Origin: Sphingomonas sp. DG1-23
Lineage (GTDB): Bacteria; Pseudomonadota; Alphaproteobacteria; Sphingomonadales; Sphingomonadaceae
Reading direction: 5' to 3'
NCBI RefSeq assembly: GCF_030730875.1
Contig: NZ_JAVAMA010000002.1
Location: 186,001-250,000, forward strand
DNA: 64,000 nucleotides
Shown here: positions 25,498 through 33,485 of the stretch, piece after piece
Layout: every line of letters begins with the position of its first letter
Numbering within the stretch: position 1 is the first letter of the stretch
Program-made: the position numbers and the translations under genes
Notes under the pieces: model-generated
Told to the model about the DNA's origin: nothing
Databases searched by the model: none
What the model saw: the letters and a program-made list of their open reading frames with translations, nothing else

Positions 25498-25974
25498 ATG
25501 CGGCTGGGCGGTTGGATAGTGCCGGGGATCGTGGCGCTGGCGTTGGCAGTGCCTGCGTTCGCGCAGCGCAAGCCGCCTTATTGGGTGTCGATCGACGTCG
25601 ACAAGGCGCATCTGCGCTCGGGCCCCGGGCGCAACTATCCGGCGAGCTGGCTCTACAAAAGGCGCGATCTGCCGCTCAAGGTGCTCGACATCTATGGGGA
25701 GTGGCGCAAGGTCGAGGACCCCGGCGGCACCCAGGGCTGGATGCTGCGCAACTTTCTCGACGAGCGCCGCACTGCGATCGTCGTTGGCACGGTGACCGAG
25801 CTTCGCTCGGCGCCGCAGCCGGACGCGCACATCAACTGGCGGGTCGAGCCCGGCGTGGTCGGGCGGATCAGCAAATGCGCGAGCAACTGGTGCCGCTTCG
25901 ACGTCGGCGGCCGCGCCGGCTATATCGAGCAGTCGCACATCTGGGGCGTCGAGCCGGGCGAAGTGGTGGACTGA
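25498..25974 (+). CDS. Exported SH3-domain protein
   Basis: A 158-aa protein with a signal peptide (MRLGGWIVPGIVALALAVPA, cut near AFA-QR) and two bacterial SH3-like repeats: about 30-85 (KAHLRSGPGRNYPASWLYKR, then GWMLRNFL) and 90-150 (VTELRSAPQP, then GRAGYIEQSHIWGV). Such domains bind peptidoglycan or act as periplasmic adaptors. The ATG at 25498 is chosen since AGGGGGA lies 4 nt upstream; an ATG at 25483 contains that site in its own codons. Confidence 0.85.
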   Translation: MRLGGWIVPGIVALALAVPAFAQRKPPYWVSIDVDKAHLRSGPGRNYPASWLYKRRDLPLKVLDIYGEWRKVEDPGGTQGWMLRNFLDERRTAIVVGTVTELRSAPQPDAHINWRVEPGVVGRISKCASNWCRFDVGGRAGYIEQSHIWGVEPGEVVD

Positions 25975-25997
25975 GGTCTCGATCCATCAGCCCATTT

Positions 25998-26164
25998 GGT
26001 CATCCCGGATGTTAGGCTTTCCCGGAAAACCGCAGGTTTTACGCTGGAAAGCGTTCAGTCCGGGATCCACCTCTACGCTGGATGCTTGCCTCCCGGTGGA
26101 TCCCGGACAGCTCGATTTTCTGATCAAATCCCAGATTTGAAGAAAATCGGCTTCCGGGATGACG
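25998..26164. repeat. Dispersed 165-bp intergenic repeat, copy B
   Basis: Begins GGTCATCCCGGATGTTAGGC and ends ATCGGCTTCCGGGATGACGG, with inverted terminal sequences GGTCATCCCGG / CCGGGATGACGG. It matches the reverse complement of 1234-1397 block by block along its whole length, with small substitutions and a few indels. It is non-coding and placed 23 bp after the SH3 gene, in the convergent gap. Confidence 0.87.
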
Positions 26165-26185
26165 GTGGTTCAAGGCCCCGTCCGC

Positions 26186-26758
26186 TCAGCAGCCGTCGAT
26201 CGAGGGCAGCCCGTCATAGCTTTTGGTCAGCGGAAAGCCGAGCTCGGTATTGAGCGCCATATCGGCATGGCAATAGCGCCGCGTCGGAGTCATTTGCGCG
26301 ACCCTCGTGAAGACGTAGCGCGCGCCCGCGCCGCTGTTCCGTTCGAGCGCATAGAGCGTGATCGTGGTGACTGCGGGATCGGGCACGCTCTCGACCACGT
26401 CGCGATGCGAGATGAGCGCGAACGTGGTTGCGCGGCCGCGATGCGCGCCGCGGGCGAAGCGGACCGAGGCGATGACGTCCTCGCCGGTGTGCGGACTGTC
26501 GGTGAAACGGTCTTTGCCTTCGACCGTCGCGACCGATCCGTTCACCTTGACGGTGAAGATGTCGTAGCTCCACGCATTGCCATTGTCGTGCCAGTCGAGA
26601 CGGATGCTCCCAGGCTTGCCGTCGCCGGCAATGTCGGGAACCTGGTTGATCCCGGCGCGCAGCCGGATCGGCGCGAGATCAGGCCAGCCGGCCGGGCCGG
26701 CCGAGGCCGGCGCGGCGAGGCAGATCGCGGCGGCGCCGAGCCAATGTGCTGGCTTCAA
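26186..26758 (-). CDS. Exported hypothetical protein, CarG-like
   Basis: A 190-aa protein with a signal peptide (MKPAHWLGAAAICLAAPASA). The segment INQVPDIAGDGKPGSIRLDW followed by NAWSYDIFTVKVNG recalls the CarG family linked to carbapenem self-resistance in Serratia, where homologues occur far from any carbapenem cluster. That assignment is tentative. The start is TTG at 26758, overlapping the thiolase stop (TTGA), with GGAG 8 nt upstream, so it is translationally coupled to the thiolase. Confidence 0.6.
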   Translation of the reverse strand: MKPAHWLGAAAICLAAPASAGPAGWPDLAPIRLRAGINQVPDIAGDGKPGSIRLDWHDNGNAWSYDIFTVKVNGSVATVEGKDRFTDSPHTGEDVIASVRFARGAHRGRATTFALISHRDVVESVPDPAVTTITLYALERNSGAGARYVFTRVAQMTPTRRYCHADMALNTELGFPLTKSYDGLPSIDGC

Positions 26759-27942
26759 TCGAGCAACTCCACTGCCATCGCGGTCGCCTCGCCGCCGCCG
26801 ATGCAGAGCGAGGCGAGTCCGCGCTTCTGGCCGTTGGTTTCCAGTGCCGACAGCAAGGTCGCGAGCACCCGCGCGCCGCTGGCGCCGATCGGGTGGCCAA
26901 GCGCGCAGGCGCCGCCATGCACGTTGAGCACGTCGTGCGAAATGCCGAGATCGTGCATCGCGATCATCGCGACACAGGCGAATGCCTCGTTGACTTCGAA
27001 CAGGTCGACGTCGCCGATCTGCCAGCCGGCTTTTTCCAGCGCCTTGCGCATCGCGAACACCGGCGCGGTGGTGAAGCGCGCGGGGGCATGGGCGTGCGCG
27101 GCATGGGCGACGATCCGGGCGACCGGATTGAGCCCGAGCCGGTCGGCGACGCTCCGCCGCGTCATCACCAGCGCCGCGGCGCCGTCCGAGATCGAAGACG
27201 CGTTGGCGGCGGTGATCGTGCCGTCCTTCGAGAAAGCGGGCTTGAGCGTCGGGATCTTGGCGAGATCGCCCTTGGCCGGCTGCTCGTCGAAAGTGACCGT
27301 GGCGGTGCCCTTGCGGCCCTTCACTTCCACGGGGACGATCTCGCGATCGAACGCGCCCGACCGCTGGGCCTTTTGTGCGCGTTCGAGCGAGGCGATCGCG
27401 AAGGCGTCCTGCGCCGCGCGGGTGAACTGATATTCCTGCGCGGTCTCCTCGGCGAAGCTGCCCATCAGACGGCCCGGCTCATAGGCGTCCTCGAGCCCGT
27501 CGAGATACATGTGATCCTTGAGCACGTCATGCCCGATCCGCGCGCCGCCGCGGTGGCGCAGCGAGAGATAGGGCGCGTTGGTCATGCTCTCCATGCCGCC
27601 GGCGACGAGCAGGTCGACCGAGCCCGCGGCGAGCGCATCGGCGGCCATGATCGCGGCCTGCATCCCCGATCCGCACATCTTGTTGATCGTCGTCGCCTCG
27701 ATGTGATGCGGCAGCCCGGCACCCAGCGCCGCCTGGCGCGCGGGCGCCTGGCCGAGGCCGGCGGGGAGCACGCAGCCCATATAGATCCGCTCGATCGCGT
27801 CGCCCTTGAGCCCGGCGCGCTCGACCGCTGCGCCGACTGCGGTGGCACCGAGATCGGTGGCGCTCGCGCCGGTCAGACAGCCCTGGAAGCTGCCCATCGG
27901 GGTGCGGGCATAGGAAGCGATGACGATGTCGTCGGCGGACAT
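26755..27942 (-). CDS. Acetyl-CoA C-acetyltransferase (thiolase)
   Basis: A 395-aa thiolase II that condenses or cleaves acyl-CoAs (acetoacetyl-CoA/acetyl-CoA). Catalytic residues: C90 in INKMCGSGMQ, H350 in CALGHPIGASG and C380 in LCIGGGEATA; NEAF is also present. It could serve leucine or ketone-body degradation (acetoacetate is an end product of the leucine and tyrosine routes encoded elsewhere in the window) or PHB synthesis. GAGAGGAAAACA precedes the ATG at 27942; an in-frame start at 27996 is rejected. Confidence 0.93.
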   Translation of the reverse strand: MSADDIVIASYARTPMGSFQGCLTGASATDLGATAVGAAVERAGLKGDAIERIYMGCVLPAGLGQAPARQAALGAGLPHHIEATTINKMCGSGMQAAIMAADALAAGSVDLLVAGGMESMTNAPYLSLRHRGGARIGHDVLKDHMYLDGLEDAYEPGRLMGSFAEETAQEYQFTRAAQDAFAIASLERAQKAQRSGAFDREIVPVEVKGRKGTATVTFDEQPAKGDLAKIPTLKPAFSKDGTITAANASSISDGAAALVMTRRSVADRLGLNPVARIVAHAAHAHAPARFTTAPVFAMRKALEKAGWQIGDVDLFEVNEAFACVAMIAMHDLGISHDVLNVHGGACALGHPIGASGARVLATLLSALETNGQKRGLASLCIGGGEATAMAVELLD

Positions 27943-28028
27943 TGTTTTCCTCTCATTTGTTGGGGGCGATCTAGTGATCCGCGCGGCCGTTTGCAAAAGC
28001 CGTGACCCAGCCCCAAGGAAGCAACCGC

Positions 28029-28289
28029 ATGACGCTCGTCGACATCCTCAAATGGGCAGCATCGATCAGCGGCATCATCGCCGCCTTCATGGTGTCGCTC
28101 GATTTCGGCCGGCGAGTCACCGGCTGGGGCTTCGCCTTGTTCGTCGCGTCGAGCATTTGCTGGATCAGCGGCGCCTTCCTGTCCGACGACGAGCCGCTCT
28201 GGACGCAAAACCTCGTCCTGTTCTGCATCAATGTCTTCGGCGTCTATCGCTACCTGATCCGCAAGCGGCCGCCGCATGATGGCGATTGA
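28029..28289 (+). CDS. Small membrane protein of unknown function
   Basis: An 86-aa protein with three hydrophobic segments (about 4-25, 30-48 and 57-75, e.g. LFVASSICWISGAFL). No family recognised. AAGGA lies about 8 nt before the ATG; a GTG at 28002 is an alternative. It overlaps the prepilin peptidase start by 14 bp, suggesting coupling, although no functional link is known. Confidence 0.68.
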   Translation: MTLVDILKWAASISGIIAAFMVSLDFGRRVTGWGFALFVASSICWISGAFLSDDEPLWTQNLVLFCINVFGVYRYLIRKRPPHDGD

Positions 28290-29085
28290 CGCCTGGCTGT
28301 GGCCGGTGCTGCTCGGAGCGCTCGGGCTGGTCTTCGGCAGCTTCATCGCGACGGTGGCGATTCGTTGGCCGGAGGGGCGATCGGCGCTCCGGGGACGTTC
28401 GCAATGCGACGGATGCGGCAAGGGCCTCGCCGCGCGCGAACTGGTGCCGGTGATCAGCTTCGTGCTCCAGCGCGGCCGCTGCCGGGACTGCGGTGCGGGG
28501 ATCCATCCGGGCCATATCGCCACCGAAGCCGTCGGGTGCGCGGTCGGGGTGGCGGCGGGGCTGGCCGCGCCGGGGCTGGAGGGCGTCACCGGCGCGGTGT
28601 TCGGCTGGCTGTTGCTGGCGCTCGCGACGCTCGACCTCGCTGCGTTCTGGCTACCCAATCTGCTCACTGGCGCATTGGCGGCGGTGGGCCTGGCCACCGG
28701 GCTGCTCGGAATCGCGCCGGCCATGGATGTGCGGCTGATCGGCGGGATCGGCGGCTATGCGGCGCTGGCGGCGATCGCGGCGGGTTACCGGCTGATCCGC
28801 GGGCGGCAGGGACTGGGCGGGGGCGATCCCAAATTGTTCGGCGCGATCGGCTGCTGGCTCGGCTGGCAGGCGCTGCCCCTGGTGTTGCTCGCCGCCGCAT
28901 TGATTGGGCTGGCAGCGGTGCTCGGGCTTTATCTGGGCGGCCGCAGGGTCACCGCCACCGACCGATTGCCATTCGGGGTGATGCTCGCCGCTGCCGCGTT
29001 CACGATATGGATCGGCCAGACATTGACGCCGCACCCTGCGCCGGATGAGATTGTCGTGACTACCCAATTCACGGAGCCCCGGTGA
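28276..29085 (+). CDS. Prepilin peptidase (A24 aspartic peptidase/methyltransferase)
   Basis: A 269-aa polytopic membrane enzyme that cuts and N-methylates type IV prepilins or type II secretion pseudopilins. The zinc-binding loop has four cysteines (SQCDGCGKGL and GRCRDCGAGI). The catalytic aspartates are in ATLDLAAFWLPN and GLGGGDPKLF. The usual LPD after the first aspartate is LPN here. No pilus or secretion genes are adjacent. The stop codon overlaps the next start (TGATG). Confidence 0.9.
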   Translation: MMAIDAWLWPVLLGALGLVFGSFIATVAIRWPEGRSALRGRSQCDGCGKGLAARELVPVISFVLQRGRCRDCGAGIHPGHIATEAVGCAVGVAAGLAAPGLEGVTGAVFGWLLLALATLDLAAFWLPNLLTGALAAVGLATGLLGIAPAMDVRLIGGIGGYAALAAIAAGYRLIRGRQGLGGGDPKLFGAIGCWLGWQALPLVLLAAALIGLAAVLGLYLGGRRVTATDRLPFGVMLAAAAFTIWIGQTLTPHPAPDEIVVTTQFTEPR

Positions 29086-30491
29086 TGCGCGAATTGCTCG
29101 ATCGTCAGCGTGCTGCGTTCATGGCCGAGCTGCCGGTTTCGCTCGAAATGCGCCGGGACCGGCTCGCGCGCGCGGTCGCGATGGTCGCCGACAATGCGGA
29201 GCGGCTCTGCGATGCGCTCTCGGAGGATTTCGGGCATCGCAGCCGCGAACAATCGATGATCACCGACATCGCCGCGTCGGTCGGGCCGCTCCGCCACGCG
29301 CGCAAGCATGTCGCGCGATGGGCGAAGTCGGAGCGCAAGGCCGCGATGTTCCCGTTGGGGCTGCTCGGCGGGCGCGCATGGATCGAATATCAGCCCAAGG
29401 GCGTGGTCGGGATCATCGCGCCGTGGAATTTCCCGGTGAATCTGGTGATGAGCCCGCTTGCCGGGGTGCTCGCCGCGGGCAACCGTGCGATGGTCAAGAC
29501 CAGCGAGTTCACGCCGGTTGTCGCCGCCTTGTTCGAGGAACTGGCGCCGCGTTATTTCGCCGCCGAGGAACTCGCCTTTGTCAGCGGCGGGCCGGAGGTG
29601 GGCAAGGCCTTTGCCGAATTGCCCTTCGACCATCTGCTGTTCACCGGCGCGACGGGGATCGCGAAGCATATCCTGCATGCCGCCGCCGACAATCTGGTGC
29701 CGGTGACGCTCGAGCTCGGCGGCAAATCGCCGGTGGTGGTCGGGCGCTCGGCGGACATCGCGCAGGCGACCGGGCGAGTGGTGATGGGCAAGATGCTCAA
29801 CGCCGGGCAGATCTGTCTCGCCCCCGATTACATGCTGGTGCCCGAGGAGAAAGAGGATGCAGTCGTCGCGGGGCTGACCCGCGCCGCCGCGGCGATGTAT
29901 CCGGGCCTGCTCGCCAACCCCGATTACACGGCGGTGATCAACGACCGGCACCATGCACGGCTGCACCAATGGGTCGAGGATGCGCGATCCAAGGGGGCCG
30001 AGGTGATCGCGGTCAATCCGGCGAGCGAGGATTTCGCCGCGTCCAATTCGCGGAAAATGCCGCTCCACATCATCCGCGGCGCGACCGACGACATGATCGT
30101 GATGCAGGAAGAGATTTTCGGCCCCGTCCTGCCGGTGCGCAGCTATCGGCACATCGACGACGCAGTGGCCGAAGTGAACCGGCGCGACCGGCCGCTCGCG
30201 CTCTATTATTTCGGCAGCGACGGCGACGAGCGGCGGCGCGTGCTCGACCGGACGATCTCGGGCGGGGTGACGCTCGACGATGTGATCTTCCATGTCAGCC
30301 AGGAGGAGTTGCCGTTCGGCGGGATCGGCCCGTCGGGGACGGGGGCGTATCACGGCGAGGCGGGCTTCCGCACCTTCAGCCATGCGCGCAGCATCTACAG
30401 GCAGCCGCGGCTCGACGTGGCGAAGCTCGCGGGGATGAGGCCGCCATACGGCAAGGCGACTTGGGCGACGATCAGGCGGCAGATGAAATGA
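29085..30491 (+). CDS. calB: Coniferyl aldehyde dehydrogenase
   Basis: A 468-aa aldehyde dehydrogenase of the class oxidising coniferyl aldehyde to ferulate in lignin-monomer catabolism. Landmarks: GIIAPWNFPVNLVMSPL, LELGGKSPVVV and the catalytic cysteine in NAGQICLAPDYMLV. QEELPFGGIGPSGTGAYHG is typical of the subgroup. ATG at 29085 overlaps the peptidase stop (TGATG); GGAG lies 7 nt upstream. Substrate is inferred from subgroup resemblance; a short-chain aliphatic aldehyde is an alternative. Confidence 0.88.
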   Translation: MRELLDRQRAAFMAELPVSLEMRRDRLARAVAMVADNAERLCDALSEDFGHRSREQSMITDIAASVGPLRHARKHVARWAKSERKAAMFPLGLLGGRAWIEYQPKGVVGIIAPWNFPVNLVMSPLAGVLAAGNRAMVKTSEFTPVVAALFEELAPRYFAAEELAFVSGGPEVGKAFAELPFDHLLFTGATGIAKHILHAAADNLVPVTLELGGKSPVVVGRSADIAQATGRVVMGKMLNAGQICLAPDYMLVPEEKEDAVVAGLTRAAAAMYPGLLANPDYTAVINDRHHARLHQWVEDARSKGAEVIAVNPASEDFAASNSRKMPLHIIRGATDDMIVMQEEIFGPVLPVRSYRHIDDAVAEVNRRDRPLALYYFGSDGDERRRVLDRTISGGVTLDDVIFHVSQEELPFGGIGPSGTGAYHGEAGFRTFSHARSIYRQPRLDVAKLAGMRPPYGKATWATIRRQMK

Positions 30492-30651
30492 AATCCTCTC
30501 CGAGCTTGTCTCGGGGAGGGGGACCAGCCGCAGGCTGGTGGAGGGGCGCCGTGGTGACGTACTCGCGGATGACCCAGCCTCGCGTCTGCGACGCGGCCCC
30601 TCCACCACGCTTCGCGCGGTCCCCCTCCCCGAGACAAGCTCGGGGAGGAAT
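30492..30651. repeat. Hairpin repeat, GAGCTTGTCTCGGGGAGGGG family
   Basis: Starts AATCCTCTCCGAGCTTGTCT and ends CGAGACAAGCTCGGGGAGGA, inverted relative to each other. Second modules GGGACCAGCCGCAGGCTGGT and ACGCTTCGCGCGGTCCCCCT also face each other. It has the same module order (hairpin tip, GGGGAGGGGGACC, GGTGGAGGGG) as the repeats bracketing the DUF559 gene. It abuts the calB stop codon. Confidence 0.88.
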
Positions 30652-30655
30652 GCGC

Positions 30656-30683
30656 AAAAAAAAGGCCGCCCCGAGGGGCGGCC
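30656..30683 (-). terminator. Terminator-like hairpin with A/T tract, best read on the minus strand
   Basis: Eight A residues, then GGCCGCCCCGAGGGGCGGCC. On the minus strand this is a perfect GC hairpin followed by eight U, a strong intrinsic terminator. On the plus strand, where calB ends 165 bp earlier, the hairpin is followed only by GTTTGAAAGTTTT. No minus-strand gene ends here, so it may work in both directions or be an unexplained relic. Confidence 0.6.
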
Positions 30684-30761
30684 GTTTGAAAGTTTTAGGA
30701 GAGGATGCCTGAAAGGCCCGATCTTTCTGCAGCGCAGCGGGTTATGTTGCAAGTGCGAAGT

Positions 30762-30790
30762 GATACCGGTATCATTGCACAAATTGCAAT
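30762..30790. promoter_or_regulatory. Candidate operator palindromes upstream of marR
   Basis: GATACCGGTATC (30762-30773) is a perfect 12-bp palindrome. ATTGCA-CAAAT-TGCAAT (30774-30790) is a perfect 6-5-6 inverted repeat directly beside it. Both lie 46-74 bp before the regulator start codon. MarR-family proteins often repress their own promoter through such sites. The AT-rich surroundings may include the promoter. Not tested. Confidence 0.5.
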
Positions 30791-30835
30791 CGTACAACGT
30801 TGTCGCTTGCGGCGACGGCATGTTGGCAGCACGGT

Positions 30836-31297
30836 ATGGTGATGGCGCAGACGCTCAAGCTCGATGAATTCCTGCCGTATCGGCTCTCGATCGCCTCGAA
30901 CACGGTGTCGGACGCCGTAGCCAGCGCCTATCGCACCTTGTTTGGGCTGCGCATTCCCGAATGGCGGCTGGTCGCGGTGCTCGCCGAGGGCGGCGCGATG
31001 AGCCAGCAGGCTTTGTGCGGGCGGACGCGGATGGACAAGGTGACGGTGAGCCGCGCCGCGATCGCGCTCGCCGAGCGCGGGCTGATCCAGCGCGGCGCCA
31101 ATCCCGACGACCAGCGTTCGCATCTGCTGACGCTGTCGCAGCAGGGCTGGGCGCTCTACGAGCAGGTGGCGCCCAAGGCGCTCGAATTCGAGCGGCGCAT
31201 CTTCGAAACCTTGTCCGACGCCGAGCGCGAACAGTTGCGCGCGATGCTCGAGCGGATCGAGGCCGCGGCGATCGCGCTCGATCGCGGGGTTGATTAG
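30836..31297 (+). CDS. MarR-family transcriptional regulator
   Basis: A 153-aa winged-helix regulator: IPEWRLVAVLAEGGAMSQQA, recognition helix region GRTRMDKVTVSRAAIALAER, and the wing in RGANPDDQRSHLLTLS. Such proteins usually bind inverted repeats and release DNA on binding small phenolic or other ligands. Start ambiguous between 30836 and 30842. It lies 69 bp upstream of glcB and 344 bp downstream of calB; either may be a target, and inverted repeats before its own gene suggest autoregulation. Confidence 0.88.
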   Translation: MVMAQTLKLDEFLPYRLSIASNTVSDAVASAYRTLFGLRIPEWRLVAVLAEGGAMSQQALCGRTRMDKVTVSRAAIALAERGLIQRGANPDDQRSHLLTLSQQGWALYEQVAPKALEFERRIFETLSDAEREQLRAMLERIEAAAIALDRGVD

Positions 31298-31366
31298 CGA
31301 CGCCGCGCCCGATAGGTCGCGCTTGCCCTCCCCAGGCGCGTTGCGAAGCTGCCAGGAGGAATCTGC

Positions 31367-33424
31367 ATGTCCGTCTATCTCGATCGCGCGGGGCTCAAGG
31401 TCGGCGAGGCGCTCGCACGCTTCGTCGAGACGCGCGTGCTGCCCGATCTTGCGATCGAGGCGCGGGCGTTCTGGACGGGCGCAGCGGACATCTTCGCGCG
31501 CTTCGCCCCGGAGAACCGCGCGTTGCTGGCGAGACGCGACGATCTTCAGGCCGAGATCGACCGCTGGTCGGCCGAGAATCCGGCCCGTGCCGCCGATCCG
31601 CGGGCGCAAGAGGCATTCCTGCGCGAGATCGGCTATCTGGTGCCCGACCCGGCGCCGTTCACGATCGGCACGACCCATGTCGATGCCGAGATCGCAACGA
31701 TGGCGGGGCCGCAGCTCGTGGTGCCTGCGCTCAATGCCCGGTTCGTTCTCAATGCGGCGAATGCCCGCTGGGGCAGCCTGTACGACGCGTTGTACGGCAC
31801 CGACGCACTGCCGGGGGTGGCGAAACCGGGCGGTTACGATCGCGAACGCGGCGCACAGGTGATCGCTTCCGCCAAGGCGTTTCTCGACGAGGCGGTACCG
31901 CTCGCCGAAGGAAGCTGGGCCGATCTGACGGGAGAGCCGGTGCTTCGCGATCCCGCGCAGCAAGTCGCGCCGTGGCTGTATCGTCACAATGGGCTGCATA
32001 TCGAGGTGGGGGTCGATCGCGACCATCCGATCGGGCGCGATGATCCTGCGGGCATCGCCGACGTGCTGCTCGAGGCGGCGCTCACCACGATCGTCGATCT
32101 CGAGGATTCGATCGCAGCGGTCGACGCCGAGGACAAGGTCGCGGCCTATGCCAATTGGCTCGGCCTGATGCGCGGCGACCTCGAGGAACGCTTCGACAAG
32201 GGCGGGCGGACGGTGACCCGGCAGCTGAACCCCGATCGCGGCGGCCTGCCCGGGCGTTCGCTGCTGTTCGTCCGCAACGTCGGCCACCTGATGACCACCC
32301 CGGCGGTGCTGCTCGAGAACGGGCAGGAGGCACCCGAGGGCATTCTCGACGCGATCGTCACCAGCCTGATCGCCTTGTTCGACCTGCGCGGGCTCGGCAC
32401 CTTCCGCAACAGCCGCGCCGGATCGATCTACATCGTCAAGCCCAAGATGCACGGGCCCGAGGAATGCGGGTTCACCAATCGGCTGTTCGACGCGGTCGAG
32501 GATCTGCTCGGGCTGGCGCGGCACACGATCAAGGTCGGGGTGATGGACGAGGAACGGCGCACCTCGACCAATCTCGCGGCGTGCATCCACGCGGTCAAGG
32601 ATCGCATCGCCTTCATCAACACCGGTTTCCTCGATCGCACCGGCGACGAGATCCACACCAGCATGCGCGCCGGCGCGATGGTGCCCAAGGGGGAGATGAA
32701 GGCCACCAGCTGGATCAAGGCCTATGAGGATCGCAACGTCCGAATCGGCCTCGCCTGCGGGCTGTCGGGCAAGGCGCAGATCGGCAAGGGCATGTGGGCC
32801 GCGCCCGACCGGATGGCCGATATGCTCGCGCAGAAGGGCGCGCACCCCGAAGCGGGAGCGAACACCGCGTGGGTGCCGTCGCCGACCGCCGCGACGCTCC
32901 ATGCGCTGCATTATCATCGTACCGACGTGTTCGCCCGCCAACGCACGATCGCAGCAGAACCGGTGCCCGGTCTCGCGCCTTTGCTGACCATTCCGGTGGC
33001 ACAGGGGCGCAACTGGTCGGCCGAGGAGGTCGCGCAGGAGCTCGATAATAATGCGCAAGGCCTTCTCGGCTATGTCGTGCGCTGGATCGATCAGGGTGTC
33101 GGCTGCTCGAAGGTCCCCGACGTGCACGATGTCGGGCTGATGGAGGACCGTGCGACCCTGCGGATCTCGTCGCAGCACATCGCCAACTGGCTGCTCCACG
33201 AGGTGGCGAGCACGTCCGATGTCGAGGCGGCGCTACGGCGAATGGCGGCGAAGGTCGACGCGCAGAACGCCGACGATTCGCTCTACCGGCCGATGGCGGG
33301 CCGCGAGGCGGAAAGCCTGGCCTTTCAGGCGGCGCGCGCGCTGATTTTCGAAGGGGTGGAACAGCCCAATGGCTATACCGAGCCGTTGCTCCACCGCTTC
33401 CGGGCCCGCGCAAAGCTCGGCTAG
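31367..33424 (+). CDS. glcB: Malate synthase G
   Basis: A 685-aa monomeric enzyme condensing glyoxylate with acetyl-CoA to malate. Diagnostic stretches: [40 protein letters not shown] and [13 protein letters not shown]; the Asp of [10 protein letters not shown] is the catalytic base in E. coli GlcB. Slightly shorter than E. coli (723 aa). An AGGAGG motif precedes the ATG (GGAGGAATCTGC-ATG). Isocitrate lyase is not adjacent, so the glyoxylate source is not visible. Confidence 0.96.
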   Translation: MSVYLDRAGLKVGEALARFVETRVLPDLAIEARAFWTGAADIFARFAPENRALLARRDDLQAEIDRWSAENPARAADPRAQEAFLREIGYLVPDPAPFTIGTTHVDAEIATMAGPQLVVPALNARFVLNAANARWGSLYDALYGTDALPGVAKPGGYDRERGAQVIASAKAFLDEAVPLAEGSWADLTGEPVLRDPAQQVAPWLYRHNGLHIEVGVDRDHPIGRDDPAGIADVLLEAALTTIVDLEDSIAAVDAEDKVAAYANWLGLMRGDLEERFDKGGRTVTRQLNPDRGGLPGRSLLFVRNVGHLMTTPAVLLENGQEAPEGILDAIVTSLIALFDLRGLGTFRNSRAGSIYIVKPKMHGPEECGFTNRLFDAVEDLLGLARHTIKVGVMDEERRTSTNLAACIHAVKDRIAFINTGFLDRTGDEIHTSMRAGAMVPKGEMKATSWIKAYEDRNVRIGLACGLSGKAQIGKGMWAAPDRMADMLAQKGAHPEAGANTAWVPSPTAATLHALHYHRTDVFARQRTIAAEPVPGLAPLLTIPVAQGRNWSAEEVAQELDNNAQGLLGYVVRWIDQGVGCSKVPDVHDVGLMEDRATLRISSQHIANWLLHEVASTSDVEAALRRMAAKVDAQNADDSLYRPMAGREAESLAFQAARALIFEGVEQPNGYTEPLLHRFRARAKLG

Positions 33425-33485
33425 CCGCTGAATTTGCTGGCGAATCGCGTAAAGGGGGAGCCAAAGCGCAAATCGGTCGTTACGC

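Noticed and set aside
30695..33199. 834-codon minus-strand frame across marR and glcB
   Set aside because: Malate synthase G on the plus strand accounts for the sequence fully; the antisense frame has no recognisable motif.
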